A DNA stretch of 64,000 bases from Riemerella columbipharyngis. GTDB lineage: Bacteria; Bacteroidota; Bacteroidia; Flavobacteriales; Weeksellaceae. A program made the position numbers and the translations under genes. Below are positions 17,297 through 25,545 of the stretch, one piece after another; the stretch's first letter is position 1; every line of letters begins with the position of its first letter. The notes under the pieces are model-generated. The model saw nothing but the letters and a program-made list of their open reading frames with translations. It was not told the DNA's origin and searched no databases. The stretch lies in the NCBI RefSeq assembly GCF_900101995.1, contig NZ_FNAS01000009.1, positions 19,716 to 83,715 of the forward strand, given 5' to 3'.

Positions 17297-19498
17297 TTAC
17301 CTTGTAAATAATAGTTCTCGGTATTTTGTAAGTGGCCAAAGCTCATCGTCCACCATCATCTCTAGAGTATCAGAAACTTCTCGTATTTTATCAAAGATAG
17401 GTTTTACGTTATTGCAATAAGCTTCTGCCTGTTTTTGGGAATTTTTAATATTTCTTGCTTTTTCTTTGGCTTCTAGAAGTTCATCTACGCCTATTTTGAT
17501 ATTAGAAATGTTTTCAGATATCCTTTGTATGAGATTAATTTGTTCTTTAGCGAGCTCTTTGTACTCTTTATCCCCAAATATCTCTTTCAATCCTTTTACA
17601 TTCTCTATAAGTCTATTTTGGTAATTCAGTGCTGATGGTACAATGTGATTTCTTGCAATATCTGCCAAAACTCTTGCTTCTATATCGATAACGGTAGAGT
17701 ATTTTTCCAGTTTTATTTCATTTCGTGCTTCTATTTCTATTGGGCTAAACACACCTACTTCTGTATAAAGTGTGATGAATTTTTCGTCTTTCTCTCTCTT
17801 TAATGCTTCTGGAGTTGTTTTTAGATTACTTAATCCTCTTTTTTTAGCTTCTTTTGCCCAGTCATCGGAATAGCCATCTCCTTCAAACATTATAGACTTG
17901 CATTGTTTTATATATTCTCTGAGAATATTGAAAATGGCTTCGTCTTTTTTGAGCTTTTTAGCCTCAATTAAATTATCCACATCTTTTTTGAAATCCCTTA
18001 ATTGCTTAGCCGCAATAGCATTCATTATCGTCATCGTTTCAGCACAGTTTGCGGAAGAGCCTACGGCCCGAATTTCAAATTTATTCCCTGTAAAGGCGAA
18101 TGGCGAAGTACGGTTTCTATCGGTGTTATCCAAAAGAATTTCAGGGATTTTACCTACTACATTTAGTTTGAGTTCTGTTTTTTCGTCAGGAGAAAGTTTT
18201 CCCTCGGTCACTTTTTCTAATTCTTCCAAAACACTGAACAGCTGGCTTCCTATAAACACAGAGATAATAGCGGGTGGAGCCTCATTAGCCCCCAGACGGT
18301 GATCATTACTTGCAGATGCAATACCAGCTCTTAGAAGGTCTGCGTATTCATATACCGCTTTGATGGTATTGACAAAAAATGTCAAGAACTGAAGGTTTTT
18401 CTTAGGGTTTTTACCCGGGCTTAAAAGGTTTTCTCCAGTGTCTGTAGAAAGCGACCAATTGTTGTGTTTTCCACTACCATTGACCCCTGCAAAGGGTTTC
18501 TCGTGGAGAAGGATATGGAAGTGATGCTTGTGTGCTACTCTTGCCATCAAATCCATTAGCAGAGAGTTATGGTCCACAGCCACATTGGCTTCTTCAAACA
18601 TTGGTGCAAGCTCAAACTGGTTAGGAGCTACCTCATTATGCCTAGTCGTTACAGGAATACCGAGTTTCATACATTCTACTTCTAGTTCTTTCATAAAGTT
18701 CATAACCCTTGTTGGGATAGAGCCGAAGTAGTGGTCGTCCAGCTGCTGTCCTTTCGCTGGAGCATGCCCCAATAGAGTTTTTCCAGTTAAAACCAAATCT
18801 GGACGAGACTGATAAAGCGCGGAGTCTATCAAAAAATATTCTTGCTCCCAGCCTAAGGTTGGAACTACTTTACTGACATTTTTATCAAAATAAGCTCTGC
18901 AAACATCCGTTGCAGCATTATCAACTGCTTGTAATGCCCTTAGTAAAGGTGTTTTGTAGTCTAAAGTTTCTCCGGTATAAGAAATGAAAATAGAAGGGAT
19001 ACAAAGTGTGGTACCCATAATAAAGGCAGGTGAAGTAGGGTCCCACGCTGTATAGCCTCTTGCCTCAAAAGTATTACGGATGCCTCCGTTTGGAAATGAG
19101 GAGGCATCTGGCTCCTGCTGAATAAGCATACTTCCATTAAATCTTTCGATAGCCCTTCCACCATCGATAGGGGTAAAAAACGAATCGTGCTTCTCTGCAG
19201 TAGAACCTGTAAGCGGCTGAAACCAGTGCGTGTAGTGTGTTACGCCCTTGGACATAGCCCAGTCTTTCATTGCCACAGCTACCTGGTCTGCAATGTGTCT
19301 TTGGATTTTAGTTCCTTTTTTTATGGCGTCCATAATGGAATTAAACGCCTCTTTCGTAAGGTACTCTCTCATAGTTTCTTCTGAAAAAACATTTTGACAG
19401 AAGATTTCGGATAATTTTGTCGGAATTTGCACTGCGTTGTCTTTTCTATAATCTCTAAAAGGCAACTCTGAAAGTGCTTTGAATCTAAGTGTAGACAT
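17297..19498 (-). CDS. glnN: Glutamine synthetase type III
   Basis: Makes glutamine from glutamate, ammonia and ATP in the cytoplasm. The 733-residue length and N-terminal region (THWFQPLTGSTAEKHDSF) are diagnostic of the GSIII class found in Bacteroidetes. Catalytic-domain stretches visible are GWEQEYFLID, TTRHNEVAPNQFELAP, VNGSGKHNNWSLST and NRTSPFAFTGNKFE. The long C-terminal helical region is present. It is monocistronic, with a terminator at 17240-17276. Upstream on the minus strand is a -7-like TAATTTAG. I see no sigma-54 promoter or GlnR-type site. Confidence 0.97.
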   Translation of the reverse strand: MSTLRFKALSELPFRDYRKDNAVQIPTKLSEIFCQNVFSEETMREYLTKEAFNSIMDAIKKGTKIQRHIADQVAVAMKDWAMSKGVTHYTHWFQPLTGSTAEKHDSFFTPIDGGRAIERFNGSMLIQQEPDASSFPNGGIRNTFEARGYTAWDPTSPAFIMGTTLCIPSIFISYTGETLDYKTPLLRALQAVDNAATDVCRAYFDKNVSKVVPTLGWEQEYFLIDSALYQSRPDLVLTGKTLLGHAPAKGQQLDDHYFGSIPTRVMNFMKELEVECMKLGIPVTTRHNEVAPNQFELAPMFEEANVAVDHNSLLMDLMARVAHKHHFHILLHEKPFAGVNGSGKHNNWSLSTDTGENLLSPGKNPKKNLQFLTFFVNTIKAVYEYADLLRAGIASASNDHRLGANEAPPAIISVFIGSQLFSVLEELEKVTEGKLSPDEKTELKLNVVGKIPEILLDNTDRNRTSPFAFTGNKFEIRAVGSSANCAETMTIMNAIAAKQLRDFKKDVDNLIEAKKLKKDEAIFNILREYIKQCKSIMFEGDGYSDDWAKEAKKRGLSNLKTTPEALKREKDEKFITLYTEVGVFSPIEIEARNEIKLEKYSTVIDIEARVLADIARNHIVPSALNYQNRLIENVKGLKEIFGDKEYKELAKEQINLIQRISENISNIKIGVDELLEAKEKARNIKNSQKQAEAYCNNVKPIFDKIREVSDTLEMMVDDELWPLTKYRELLFTR

Positions 19499-19641
19499 TT
19501 TTACTTTGTTTTTATGGGGCTAAATTATAAAAAAAATACGATAAAAACCAAATGACCCCTATTTGGATTAAGGGGTGGTTTATTTTTTTTATAAAAAAAA
19601 TATATGTAGCCCTATTGTAAAAGGATGTAGCCTATATGGGA

Positions 19642-20319
19642 CTAATAGAATTTTTTTAAAATTTGAGTTAAGTATTTTCTTTTATTGATGCTCCCTTTCG
19701 CATTAAAAAAATCTTCTAAGAATTCTGTGTCTATAGAATATCCGGAGCCTTTTCTCAAAAGGTCGAGAGAAACCTTGGTGTTGTAATAAGATTCTAAAAT
19801 TTCCAGTATCTCTATAATGGTGTAATTCTCAGGATAAGCTATATTTACGACGATATTATTAAGTTTTTTATCCAATAGAAAAAGTGTGGCATCTCGTACA
19901 TCATCGGCATCTATTAAATTTCGAGTGGCTTTTGTGTGTACATTGATTACCCTTTGGCTTTTAACTTCCCGTACAAGGTAATTCATAAGCAAGTTTGGGT
20001 TTCCTCCTTTACCTACGACATTGCTTATTCTCAAAATAAGATAACTTTGGCACGAGTCTTTTACAATCTGCTCTATTTTAAGCTTATGCAAGACATACGG
20101 GCTATCTACCTTAGAAGAGTCATAAATACTGCAAGTAGAAAAATAAATAAATGTTTTATTAAGATTTTTGGCAATAGTTTTCCGCAGAAGATTTTCTTCT
20201 CTGATGAATTGGTGGATATCCGTTTCCAAGGAATTAGACACCCCTGATGCGAAAAAAACCACCTCTTCTCTATCGTAGTCCTTAAACAACGAAGCTACAA
20301 GACCATTACCTATAATCAT
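19642..20319 (-). CDS. NAD-dependent epimerase/dehydratase-family protein (short SDR)
   Basis: 225 residues. The N-terminus MIIGNGLVASLF resembles a shortened Rossmann glycine motif, followed by FIYFSTCSIYD and SPYVLHKLKIE, which supply the Ser and YxxxK of extended/atypical SDRs. LRISNVVGKGG and IDADDVRDA are typical of sugar-nucleotide epimerases. It lies 23 bases after an ABC exporter gene and in line with ugd, so a role in sugar-nucleotide or surface polysaccharide metabolism is likely; the substrate is unknown. It is shorter than most such enzymes (about 300 residues). Confidence 0.75.
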   Translation of the reverse strand: MIIGNGLVASLFKDYDREEVVFFASGVSNSLETDIHQFIREENLLRKTIAKNLNKTFIYFSTCSIYDSSKVDSPYVLHKLKIEQIVKDSCQSYLILRISNVVGKGGNPNLLMNYLVREVKSQRVINVHTKATRNLIDADDVRDATLFLLDKKLNNIVVNIAYPENYTIIEILEILESYYNTKVSLDLLRKGSGYSIDTEFLEDFFNAKGSINKRKYLTQILKKFY

Positions 20320-20342
20320 TATTAACCCTTTTATTAGGAATA

Positions 20343-22133
20343 CTAAACTTCCTGAAGCTCTACCATTTTTTTGAACTTATCGGATTTTTCATATAGTTCA
20401 CCAAAGTTTCCGCTTGCTATTATCTTACCTTTATCCATCAAATAGATAATATCTACATCTTTAATTGTTGATAGGCGGTGTGCAATAATAAGAAGCGTGG
20501 ACTGCCCGTGAATCATATCTATACTGTTTTTAATACGTCGTTCTGTTTCCGAGTCCAAAGCGGAAGTCGCTTCATCCATTACTAATAATCCGACATCTTT
20601 GTATAATTCTCGAGCGATGGAGACTCTCTGTTTTTGTCCTCCGGAAATTAGTATTCCATTATTACCCAATGGGGAGTCTTCTTTCTTAGGAAGGTTCTCA
20701 AGAAAGGGCTTGAGAGCTACTTTGTTCATTATGTCTCTAAATCGGTTTAGATTAGTCTCGTTTTTTGTACTCCAAAAAGTAACATTATTAAAAACAGTGT
20801 CATCAAAAATAACGGGTTCTTGAGTGATATATCCAATATGACTTCTATAAGCTCCTAATCTTGTTTTGTATAAAGATTTTCCGTCTACCAAAACTTCTCC
20901 GCTATCCGGATGTTGAAGCCCCGAAATAATATTGGCAAGAGTCGTTTTGCCTGCTCCGCTTTCTCCTACAAAAGCTACCGAAGTATTTTTCTTAATAGTA
21001 AAATTGATATTATCTAAAACTTTTTTATCTCCATCAAAAGACAAGTTGATATTTTTAATCTCAATGTCTCCTATATTATCTATAGTTTCGCTGTAGGTTT
21101 GGTTTTCTTGATAATCTTTAAATTCATCCATAAGAGTATTGAACGATTCTACCCCCGAAGTACTTACTAAAAATCCATTCCATGTATTCTGAAGGGTTAC
21201 GAGATGAGCCAGAGCTCTATAAAACAATAATAAACTAACAATGATAGATGAAAATGAGTTATTGAAGAATGCTAACTGAATCATAATCACAACAGCTATA
21301 ATTGTTATAATCATGGGCTCCCTAAGGCTTTCTGCAATACCTCCTACTTTAGATATTTTAAAGTTTAGATCTTTTTGTTCATAGATATTTGTTTCTAATT
21401 TTTTAGAGAAAGAGGGTAAATAATTTGTGGCTTTAAGGTATTTGAAATTATGAAGAGCTTGGATAAGTAAACCATTGAAATCATGTCCTTTTTTAGAAAT
21501 TTCACGAGCTTTCTGCTTCGTATATTTATTTACAAATTTATACAATATGTTAGAGAGAGCTCCTCCTATCGCTACTAAAATAGCAAATCTCCAATTAGAA
21601 AAAAATGCTAAACCGATATAGGTGAGTAACATAATAAGGTGTTGCAATGCACCAAAGTAAGAATTAAAAGCTCCCATTAATTTACCCAATTCACCTATCA
21701 TTGTATTTTGAATTCTTCCTAAATCCAATTTTGTAAATCCGGAATAAGATAAGGATTCAAGTCCTGTAACTAATTTCATTCTCAATTTACTAATTGCATT
21801 CAATTGTAGTTTAGAAAAATAGATGATTCTAAAATAATAGATAATTCCTTTAAAACCAAATAAAAAAGTTAAGAACAACAAAGCATTTGTTAAATTAAGT
21901 TCTATCCCTAGTTTATCAAATCCCTCTATGATAAATTCTAATTTGCCCAAACTATCTCCGGATTTATTCACATCTCCGGATGCAATACTTAAGAGAGGAA
22001 CAAAAAATGCCAATCCTATACCATCTAAAAAACCAAGTAAAATATTCAGAAAAATATACGAATAAACATGCCAGCCAATAATCCCCTTAAAATAACTAAA
22101 GTATCCTATTTTAGACTCTTTTTTCTTTTTCAT
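20343..22133 (-). CDS. ABC exporter, fused permease and ATPase (MsbA-like)
   Basis: 596 residues. An N-terminal six-helix transmembrane domain (about 1-330) is fused to an ATPase domain with Walker A GESGAGKTT, signature ISGGQKQRVSIAREL, Walker B LLVMDEATSALD and H-loop IIAHRLSTIKD. This half-transporter should work as a homodimer in the inner membrane, probably flipping a lipid-linked glycan or lipid A-type substrate. Its start codon directly abuts the ugd stop codon and an SDR gene follows. The operon suggests polysaccharide export rather than drug efflux, but the substrate is not visible. Confidence 0.9.
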   Translation of the reverse strand: MKKKKESKIGYFSYFKGIIGWHVYSYIFLNILLGFLDGIGLAFFVPLLSIASGDVNKSGDSLGKLEFIIEGFDKLGIELNLTNALLFLTFLFGFKGIIYYFRIIYFSKLQLNAISKLRMKLVTGLESLSYSGFTKLDLGRIQNTMIGELGKLMGAFNSYFGALQHLIMLLTYIGLAFFSNWRFAILVAIGGALSNILYKFVNKYTKQKAREISKKGHDFNGLLIQALHNFKYLKATNYLPSFSKKLETNIYEQKDLNFKISKVGGIAESLREPMIITIIAVVIMIQLAFFNNSFSSIIVSLLLFYRALAHLVTLQNTWNGFLVSTSGVESFNTLMDEFKDYQENQTYSETIDNIGDIEIKNINLSFDGDKKVLDNINFTIKKNTSVAFVGESGAGKTTLANIISGLQHPDSGEVLVDGKSLYKTRLGAYRSHIGYITQEPVIFDDTVFNNVTFWSTKNETNLNRFRDIMNKVALKPFLENLPKKEDSPLGNNGILISGGQKQRVSIARELYKDVGLLVMDEATSALDSETERRIKNSIDMIHGQSTLLIIAHRLSTIKDVDIIYLMDKGKIIASGNFGELYEKSDKFKKMVELQEV

Positions 22134-23459
22134 TTAGATTTCTTTAAAATTTTTTACTGTATTTCTTCCTATACTTTTATAATAGAAACCAGTATTTTTT
22201 ATTTGGTCCAATGAAAGCACATTCCTACCATCAAAAATAGCTCTGCCTTTCATTTTTTCAGCTAATAAATCGAGGTTTGGATTTTTGAATTCCGGCCATT
22301 CTGTTGCGATAAAAAGCGCATCTGCTCCTTCTAATGCAGAGTACATATCTTTGGCATAATCTATTTTATTTCCCAATATTTTACGAACATTAGCCTCCGC
22401 TACGCTATCATAAGCTACTACAGAGGCTCCTTTCTCTAGTAATAACTTAATATTGTCAAGAGAAGAGGCTTCTCTAATGTCATCCGTATTAGCCTTAAAT
22501 GCCAATCCCCAAAGTGCAATGCGTTTACCTTTTAAGTCGCCTCCGAAGTAATCTTCAATAGCCGAAACTAAAATTATTTTTTGAGATTTGTTAACTTTCT
22601 CTGTGGCTTCAAGTATTTCAAAGTTGTAACCGTTTTGTTTTCCTGATTTTGCAAGCGCTTTTACATCTTTAGGGAAACAGCTACCGCCATACCCTATACC
22701 GGGAAATAAAAATCTATTCCCTATCCTGTCGTCACTTCCCATTCCTAATCTTACTTTGTCAACATCTGCCCCGACTTTTTCACAAAAGTTTGCAATCTCG
22801 TTCATAAATGTAATTTTTACTGCCAAGAAAGAGTTTGACGCATATTTTGTAAGCTCCGAAGACTTTTCATCCATAAAGATAATAGGAACTCCCGTGTTGG
22901 TAAAAGGTTGATAAATTTTAGCCATAATGTTTTTAGCCTTTTCGGAGGTACTTCCTACAATCACACGAGCTGGATTCATAGAGTCTTTTACTGCAAAGCC
23001 TTCACGAAGAAATTCAGGGTTTGAAACAACATCAAATGGGATATCGGTTTTAGCAGAAATCACTTCTCTTACCTTGTCTGCTGTTCCTACCGGAACGGTA
23101 GATTTATTAACTATCACTTTATAATCGGTGATAATCTCTCCTATTTGCTCTGCAACGGCAAGTACATACGATAAGTCTGCCGAGCCATCCTCTCCGGGCG
23201 GGGTAGGCAGAGCTAAAAATATAACTTCAGATTGGCTTACGGCTTCCTTCAATTCGGTAGTAAAAAATAAACGACCAGCCTGAATGTTCCTTAAAAACAT
23301 TTCTTCCAAATTAGGCTCATAGATAGGGACTTTTCCATTTTTCATTCCTTCTACTTTTTCAGCATCTATATCTACACAATAAACCGTATTTCCAAGCTCT
23401 GCAAGGGTGGTTCCTGTTACCAAGCCCACATAGCCTGTTCCGACAATTGTTATTTTCAT
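22134..23459 (-). CDS. ugd: UDP-glucose 6-dehydrogenase
   Basis: 441 residues. It oxidises UDP-glucose twice with NAD to UDP-glucuronate, a precursor of capsule and LPS sugars. The N-terminal Rossmann motif is GTGYVGLVTG (7-16), the central domain has the catalytic Cys in GGSCFPKDVKAL, and the C-terminal UDP-binding domain includes ALWGLAFKANTDDIREA. On the minus strand a TATCTTTG box (23480-23487) precedes the ATG by 20 bases. It is the first gene of a three-gene unit with the ABC exporter and the SDR, with no gap before the former. Confidence 0.95.
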   Translation of the reverse strand: MKITIVGTGYVGLVTGTTLAELGNTVYCVDIDAEKVEGMKNGKVPIYEPNLEEMFLRNIQAGRLFFTTELKEAVSQSEVIFLALPTPPGEDGSADLSYVLAVAEQIGEIITDYKVIVNKSTVPVGTADKVREVISAKTDIPFDVVSNPEFLREGFAVKDSMNPARVIVGSTSEKAKNIMAKIYQPFTNTGVPIIFMDEKSSELTKYASNSFLAVKITFMNEIANFCEKVGADVDKVRLGMGSDDRIGNRFLFPGIGYGGSCFPKDVKALAKSGKQNGYNFEILEATEKVNKSQKIILVSAIEDYFGGDLKGKRIALWGLAFKANTDDIREASSLDNIKLLLEKGASVVAYDSVAEANVRKILGNKIDYAKDMYSALEGADALFIATEWPEFKNPNLDLLAEKMKGRAIFDGRNVLSLDQIKNTGFYYKSIGRNTVKNFKEI

Positions 23460-23479
23460 ACTTATTAAGAATTATATTG

Positions 23480-23487
23480 CAAAGATA
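23480..23487 (-). promoter_or_regulatory. -7 box TATCTTTG of ugd operon
   Basis: TATCTTTG on the minus strand, 20 bases upstream of the ugd ATG. Confidence 0.65.
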
Positions 23488-23510
23488 GCAATTAAATATT
23501 AATCTTTTTT

Positions 23511-23553
23511 TCAAAAATAAGAACCCGCTTAGAGATGAATCTCCTAAGCGGGG
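23511..23553 (-). terminator. Terminator of the small beta-barrel gene
   Basis: On the minus strand CCCGCTTAG and CTAAGCGGG arms pair around GAGATTCATCT, followed by TTCTTATTTTT. It sits between the 145-residue outer-membrane protein gene and the ugd promoter. Confidence 0.8.
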
Positions 23554-23575
23554 GCAGATGGAAGTTTTTGCTTTA

Positions 23576-24013
23576 CTAAAAATTAAAGACCGCTCCTATT
23601 CCTCCATTATTACCTATTTCGGCAAAAGCACCTATTTTATCTGTGAAGAAATATCTTGCTCCGATGTGGGCTGCGAGTCCCAGTCCTGAGTTGTACACCC
23701 CTAAATCTATACCCGGATAGATATCCCACTCTGAAGGTAAGTTGAGAGTGTCTTGTAAATGGAAGTTTGCTCTACCAAAAATAAAGAAGTTGCTTTTGTT
23801 GTTGTCGCTGAAATAGAAATTCCCTCCGGCTCCTAAGGATACCATTGAGCTTATTCCATAGTCGTATGAACCTGTAAGGCCTACGCCGTATCCCCACGCG
23901 GAGAGTCCTACTTGTGCTTTTTGGTCGCCGGTGCCTTTCCATGCTTGGGAAAATGTCAATTGGCTTAAAAATAACATTCCTAATACCAATAAATTGTTTC
24001 TTAAAGATTTCAT
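23576..24013 (-). CDS. Small outer-membrane beta-barrel protein
   Basis: 145 residues with a signal peptide (MKSLRNNLLVLGMLFLSQLTFSQ). The mature part alternates hydrophobic and polar residues with many Gly and aromatic residues (QVGLSAWGYGVGLTGSYDYG) and ends GGIGAVFNF, the terminal aromatic typical of barrels recognised by BAM. It should be an 8-stranded barrel in the outer membrane; I recall a related Flavobacteriia family, DUF6646. The function is unknown. A TATCTTTG box (24035-24042, minus strand) lies upstream, and the gene is divergent from the nitrilase gene. Confidence 0.75.
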   Translation of the reverse strand: MKSLRNNLLVLGMLFLSQLTFSQAWKGTGDQKAQVGLSAWGYGVGLTGSYDYGISSMVSLGAGGNFYFSDNNKSNFFIFGRANFHLQDTLNLPSEWDIYPGIDLGVYNSGLGLAAHIGARYFFTDKIGAFAEIGNNGGIGAVFNF

Positions 24014-24034
24014 ATTTTTGCTTTTAATTTTTTT

Positions 24035-24042
24035 TCAAAGAT
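24035..24042 (-). promoter_or_regulatory. -7 box TATCTTTG of small beta-barrel gene
   Basis: Minus-strand TATCTTTG, 21 bases before the ATG at 24013. Confidence 0.6.
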
Positions 24043-24073
24043 AATAAATTAACGAAATTCTATCCTAAAAATT

Positions 24074-24835
24074 ATGGCAACACTAAAAATTTCTGCTTTA
24101 AATATTGATACTCAGTCTAAAGATAGGGAGAGGAATCTTATCAATATAGAAAGGGCATTAGAAAACAGTGTTTCAGATGTTATACTCCTTCCGGAAATGT
24201 TTACCACCGGATTTTATATGGATACAGGGGCTATTGCCGAGCAAAATATGGAAACTCTTTTGTGGATGAAAAACTTTGCAAAGAAAAAAAATGCTGCAGT
24301 CTGTGGGAGTATTTCGGTTAAAGAGAACAGCCTCTTTTTTAATCGATGTTATTTTGTAAAGCCAAGCGGTGAATTTGTGAGCTACGATAAAAGACATCTT
24401 TTTTCATATTCGGGGGAGCAAAACATTTATACAGCCGGAAATACTCGTAAAATAGTAGAATACAATGGTTCTCGGTTTTTGCTGCAAATTTGCTACGACC
24501 TTAGATTTCCTGTTTTCAGCAGGAATAATAATGATTATGACATTGCATTGTATCTTGCCAACTGGCCAAAACAAAGAATAGAAGCATGGAATACCTTATT
24601 GAAAGCACGAGCCATAGAAAATCAAGCTTATATTTTTGGTGTCAATAGGATAGGCACTGATAAGAATGGCCTCCATTACCCCGAAAGCACGCAATGTTTT
24701 TTTGCAGATGGGCAATTGGTTTCCCAAAGAGACGGGAGTATCATCTCTGCCGAAGTTAGTTTGGAAAAACTATTTGAGTTTCGGAAAAGATTTTGTTTTC
24801 TGGCTGATAGAGATTCCTTTGAATTAAATTTATAG
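24074..24835 (+). CDS. Carbon-nitrogen hydrolase (omega-amidase/nitrilase family)
   Basis: 253 residues. The Glu-Lys-Cys triad is complete: Glu41 in LLPEMF, Lys106 in YDKRHLF and Cys140 in LLQICYDLRFP. Length and motif spacing match the YafV/Nit2 branch, which hydrolyses alpha-ketoglutaramate or alpha-ketosuccinamate in metabolite repair. A role in repair rather than nitrile metabolism is inferred from the branch. It ends tail-to-tail with recX, overlapping by 6 bases. Confidence 0.9.
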   Translation: MATLKISALNIDTQSKDRERNLINIERALENSVSDVILLPEMFTTGFYMDTGAIAEQNMETLLWMKNFAKKKNAAVCGSISVKENSLFFNRCYFVKPSGEFVSYDKRHLFSYSGEQNIYTAGNTRKIVEYNGSRFLLQICYDLRFPVFSRNNNDYDIALYLANWPKQRIEAWNTLLKARAIENQAYIFGVNRIGTDKNGLHYPESTQCFFADGQLVSQRDGSIISAEVSLEKLFEFRKRFCFLADRDSFELNL

Positions 24836-25294
24836 TTCCGATATAGAGTCTAAGACGGCATCATACTCGTATCCCTTTCCTATAAGGTAGCGAATGGTTT
24901 TTTGCTTTTTATCGAATGAACTGCCCGAAGTTTGTTTGGTATAATACTTCTCATAGAGAGCCTTAATAGTATTATAGTAATCTTCGTAATCTATTTCATC
25001 GAAACATTTGAGAATTAGTTTTTCTGTAATGCCTTTGCCTTTTAGATGGCTCTTTATCTTGTTCCGTCCCCATTTTTTAATATTAAACTTTCCGCGAATA
25101 TAGCTCCTTACGAATCGCTCTTCGTTGAGATAATTCTCCCTTATCAAAAACAGCAGTATCTCGTCTTTGGCTTCGGGGATTAGTAGGAATTCTTTCATTT
25201 TCTGTTCTACCTCTTTATGGCAGCGGTCTTGGTAGGCACAGTAGCGAGCCATTTTAAGTTTTATCTCTTCAAAAGTAAATGACCTTTTTTCCAT
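24830..25294 (-). CDS. recX: Regulatory protein RecX
   Basis: 154 residues, a modulator of RecA filaments. The typical three-helix repeats are visible: IKLKMARYCAYQDRCHKEVEQK, YLNEERFVRSYIRGKFNIKKWG and YLIGKGYEYDAVLDSI. The start is set at the ATG at 25294 because an upstream in-frame TTG at 25312 lies inside the -7 box TATCTTTG (25310-25317). recA is not nearby. The 3' end overlaps the nitrilase gene on the other strand by 6 bases. Confidence 0.9.
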   Translation of the reverse strand: MEKRSFTFEEIKLKMARYCAYQDRCHKEVEQKMKEFLLIPEAKDEILLFLIRENYLNEERFVRSYIRGKFNIKKWGRNKIKSHLKGKGITEKLILKCFDEIDYEDYYNTIKALYEKYYTKQTSGSSFDKKQKTIRYLIGKGYEYDAVLDSISEL

Positions 25295-25309
25295 AAAACA
25301 AGATTTGCA

Positions 25310-25317
25310 CAAAGATA
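25310..25317 (-). promoter_or_regulatory. -7 box TATCTTTG of recX
   Basis: Ends 15 bases before the recX ATG at 25294 and rules out the TTG at 25312 as start. Confidence 0.65.
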
Positions 25318-25545
25318 AAATATTTAGTGATTTTAATCATAAGGAATTTTTAGTACAGATATAATTATGAAAGGGGTTTAGTTTGAAATACCTGAAATAA
25401 GTGTCAAAATTTCTTAAAAACGAATATTTGAAAATAAAAATATGAAATTTTGTCTCATTTTTAATGAGAAATTACAATAGAATACTTTTTGAGTTGATGT
25501 TAGCGTTATCGAAAATAATGTTTAATAAAAAAAATCACAAACGAT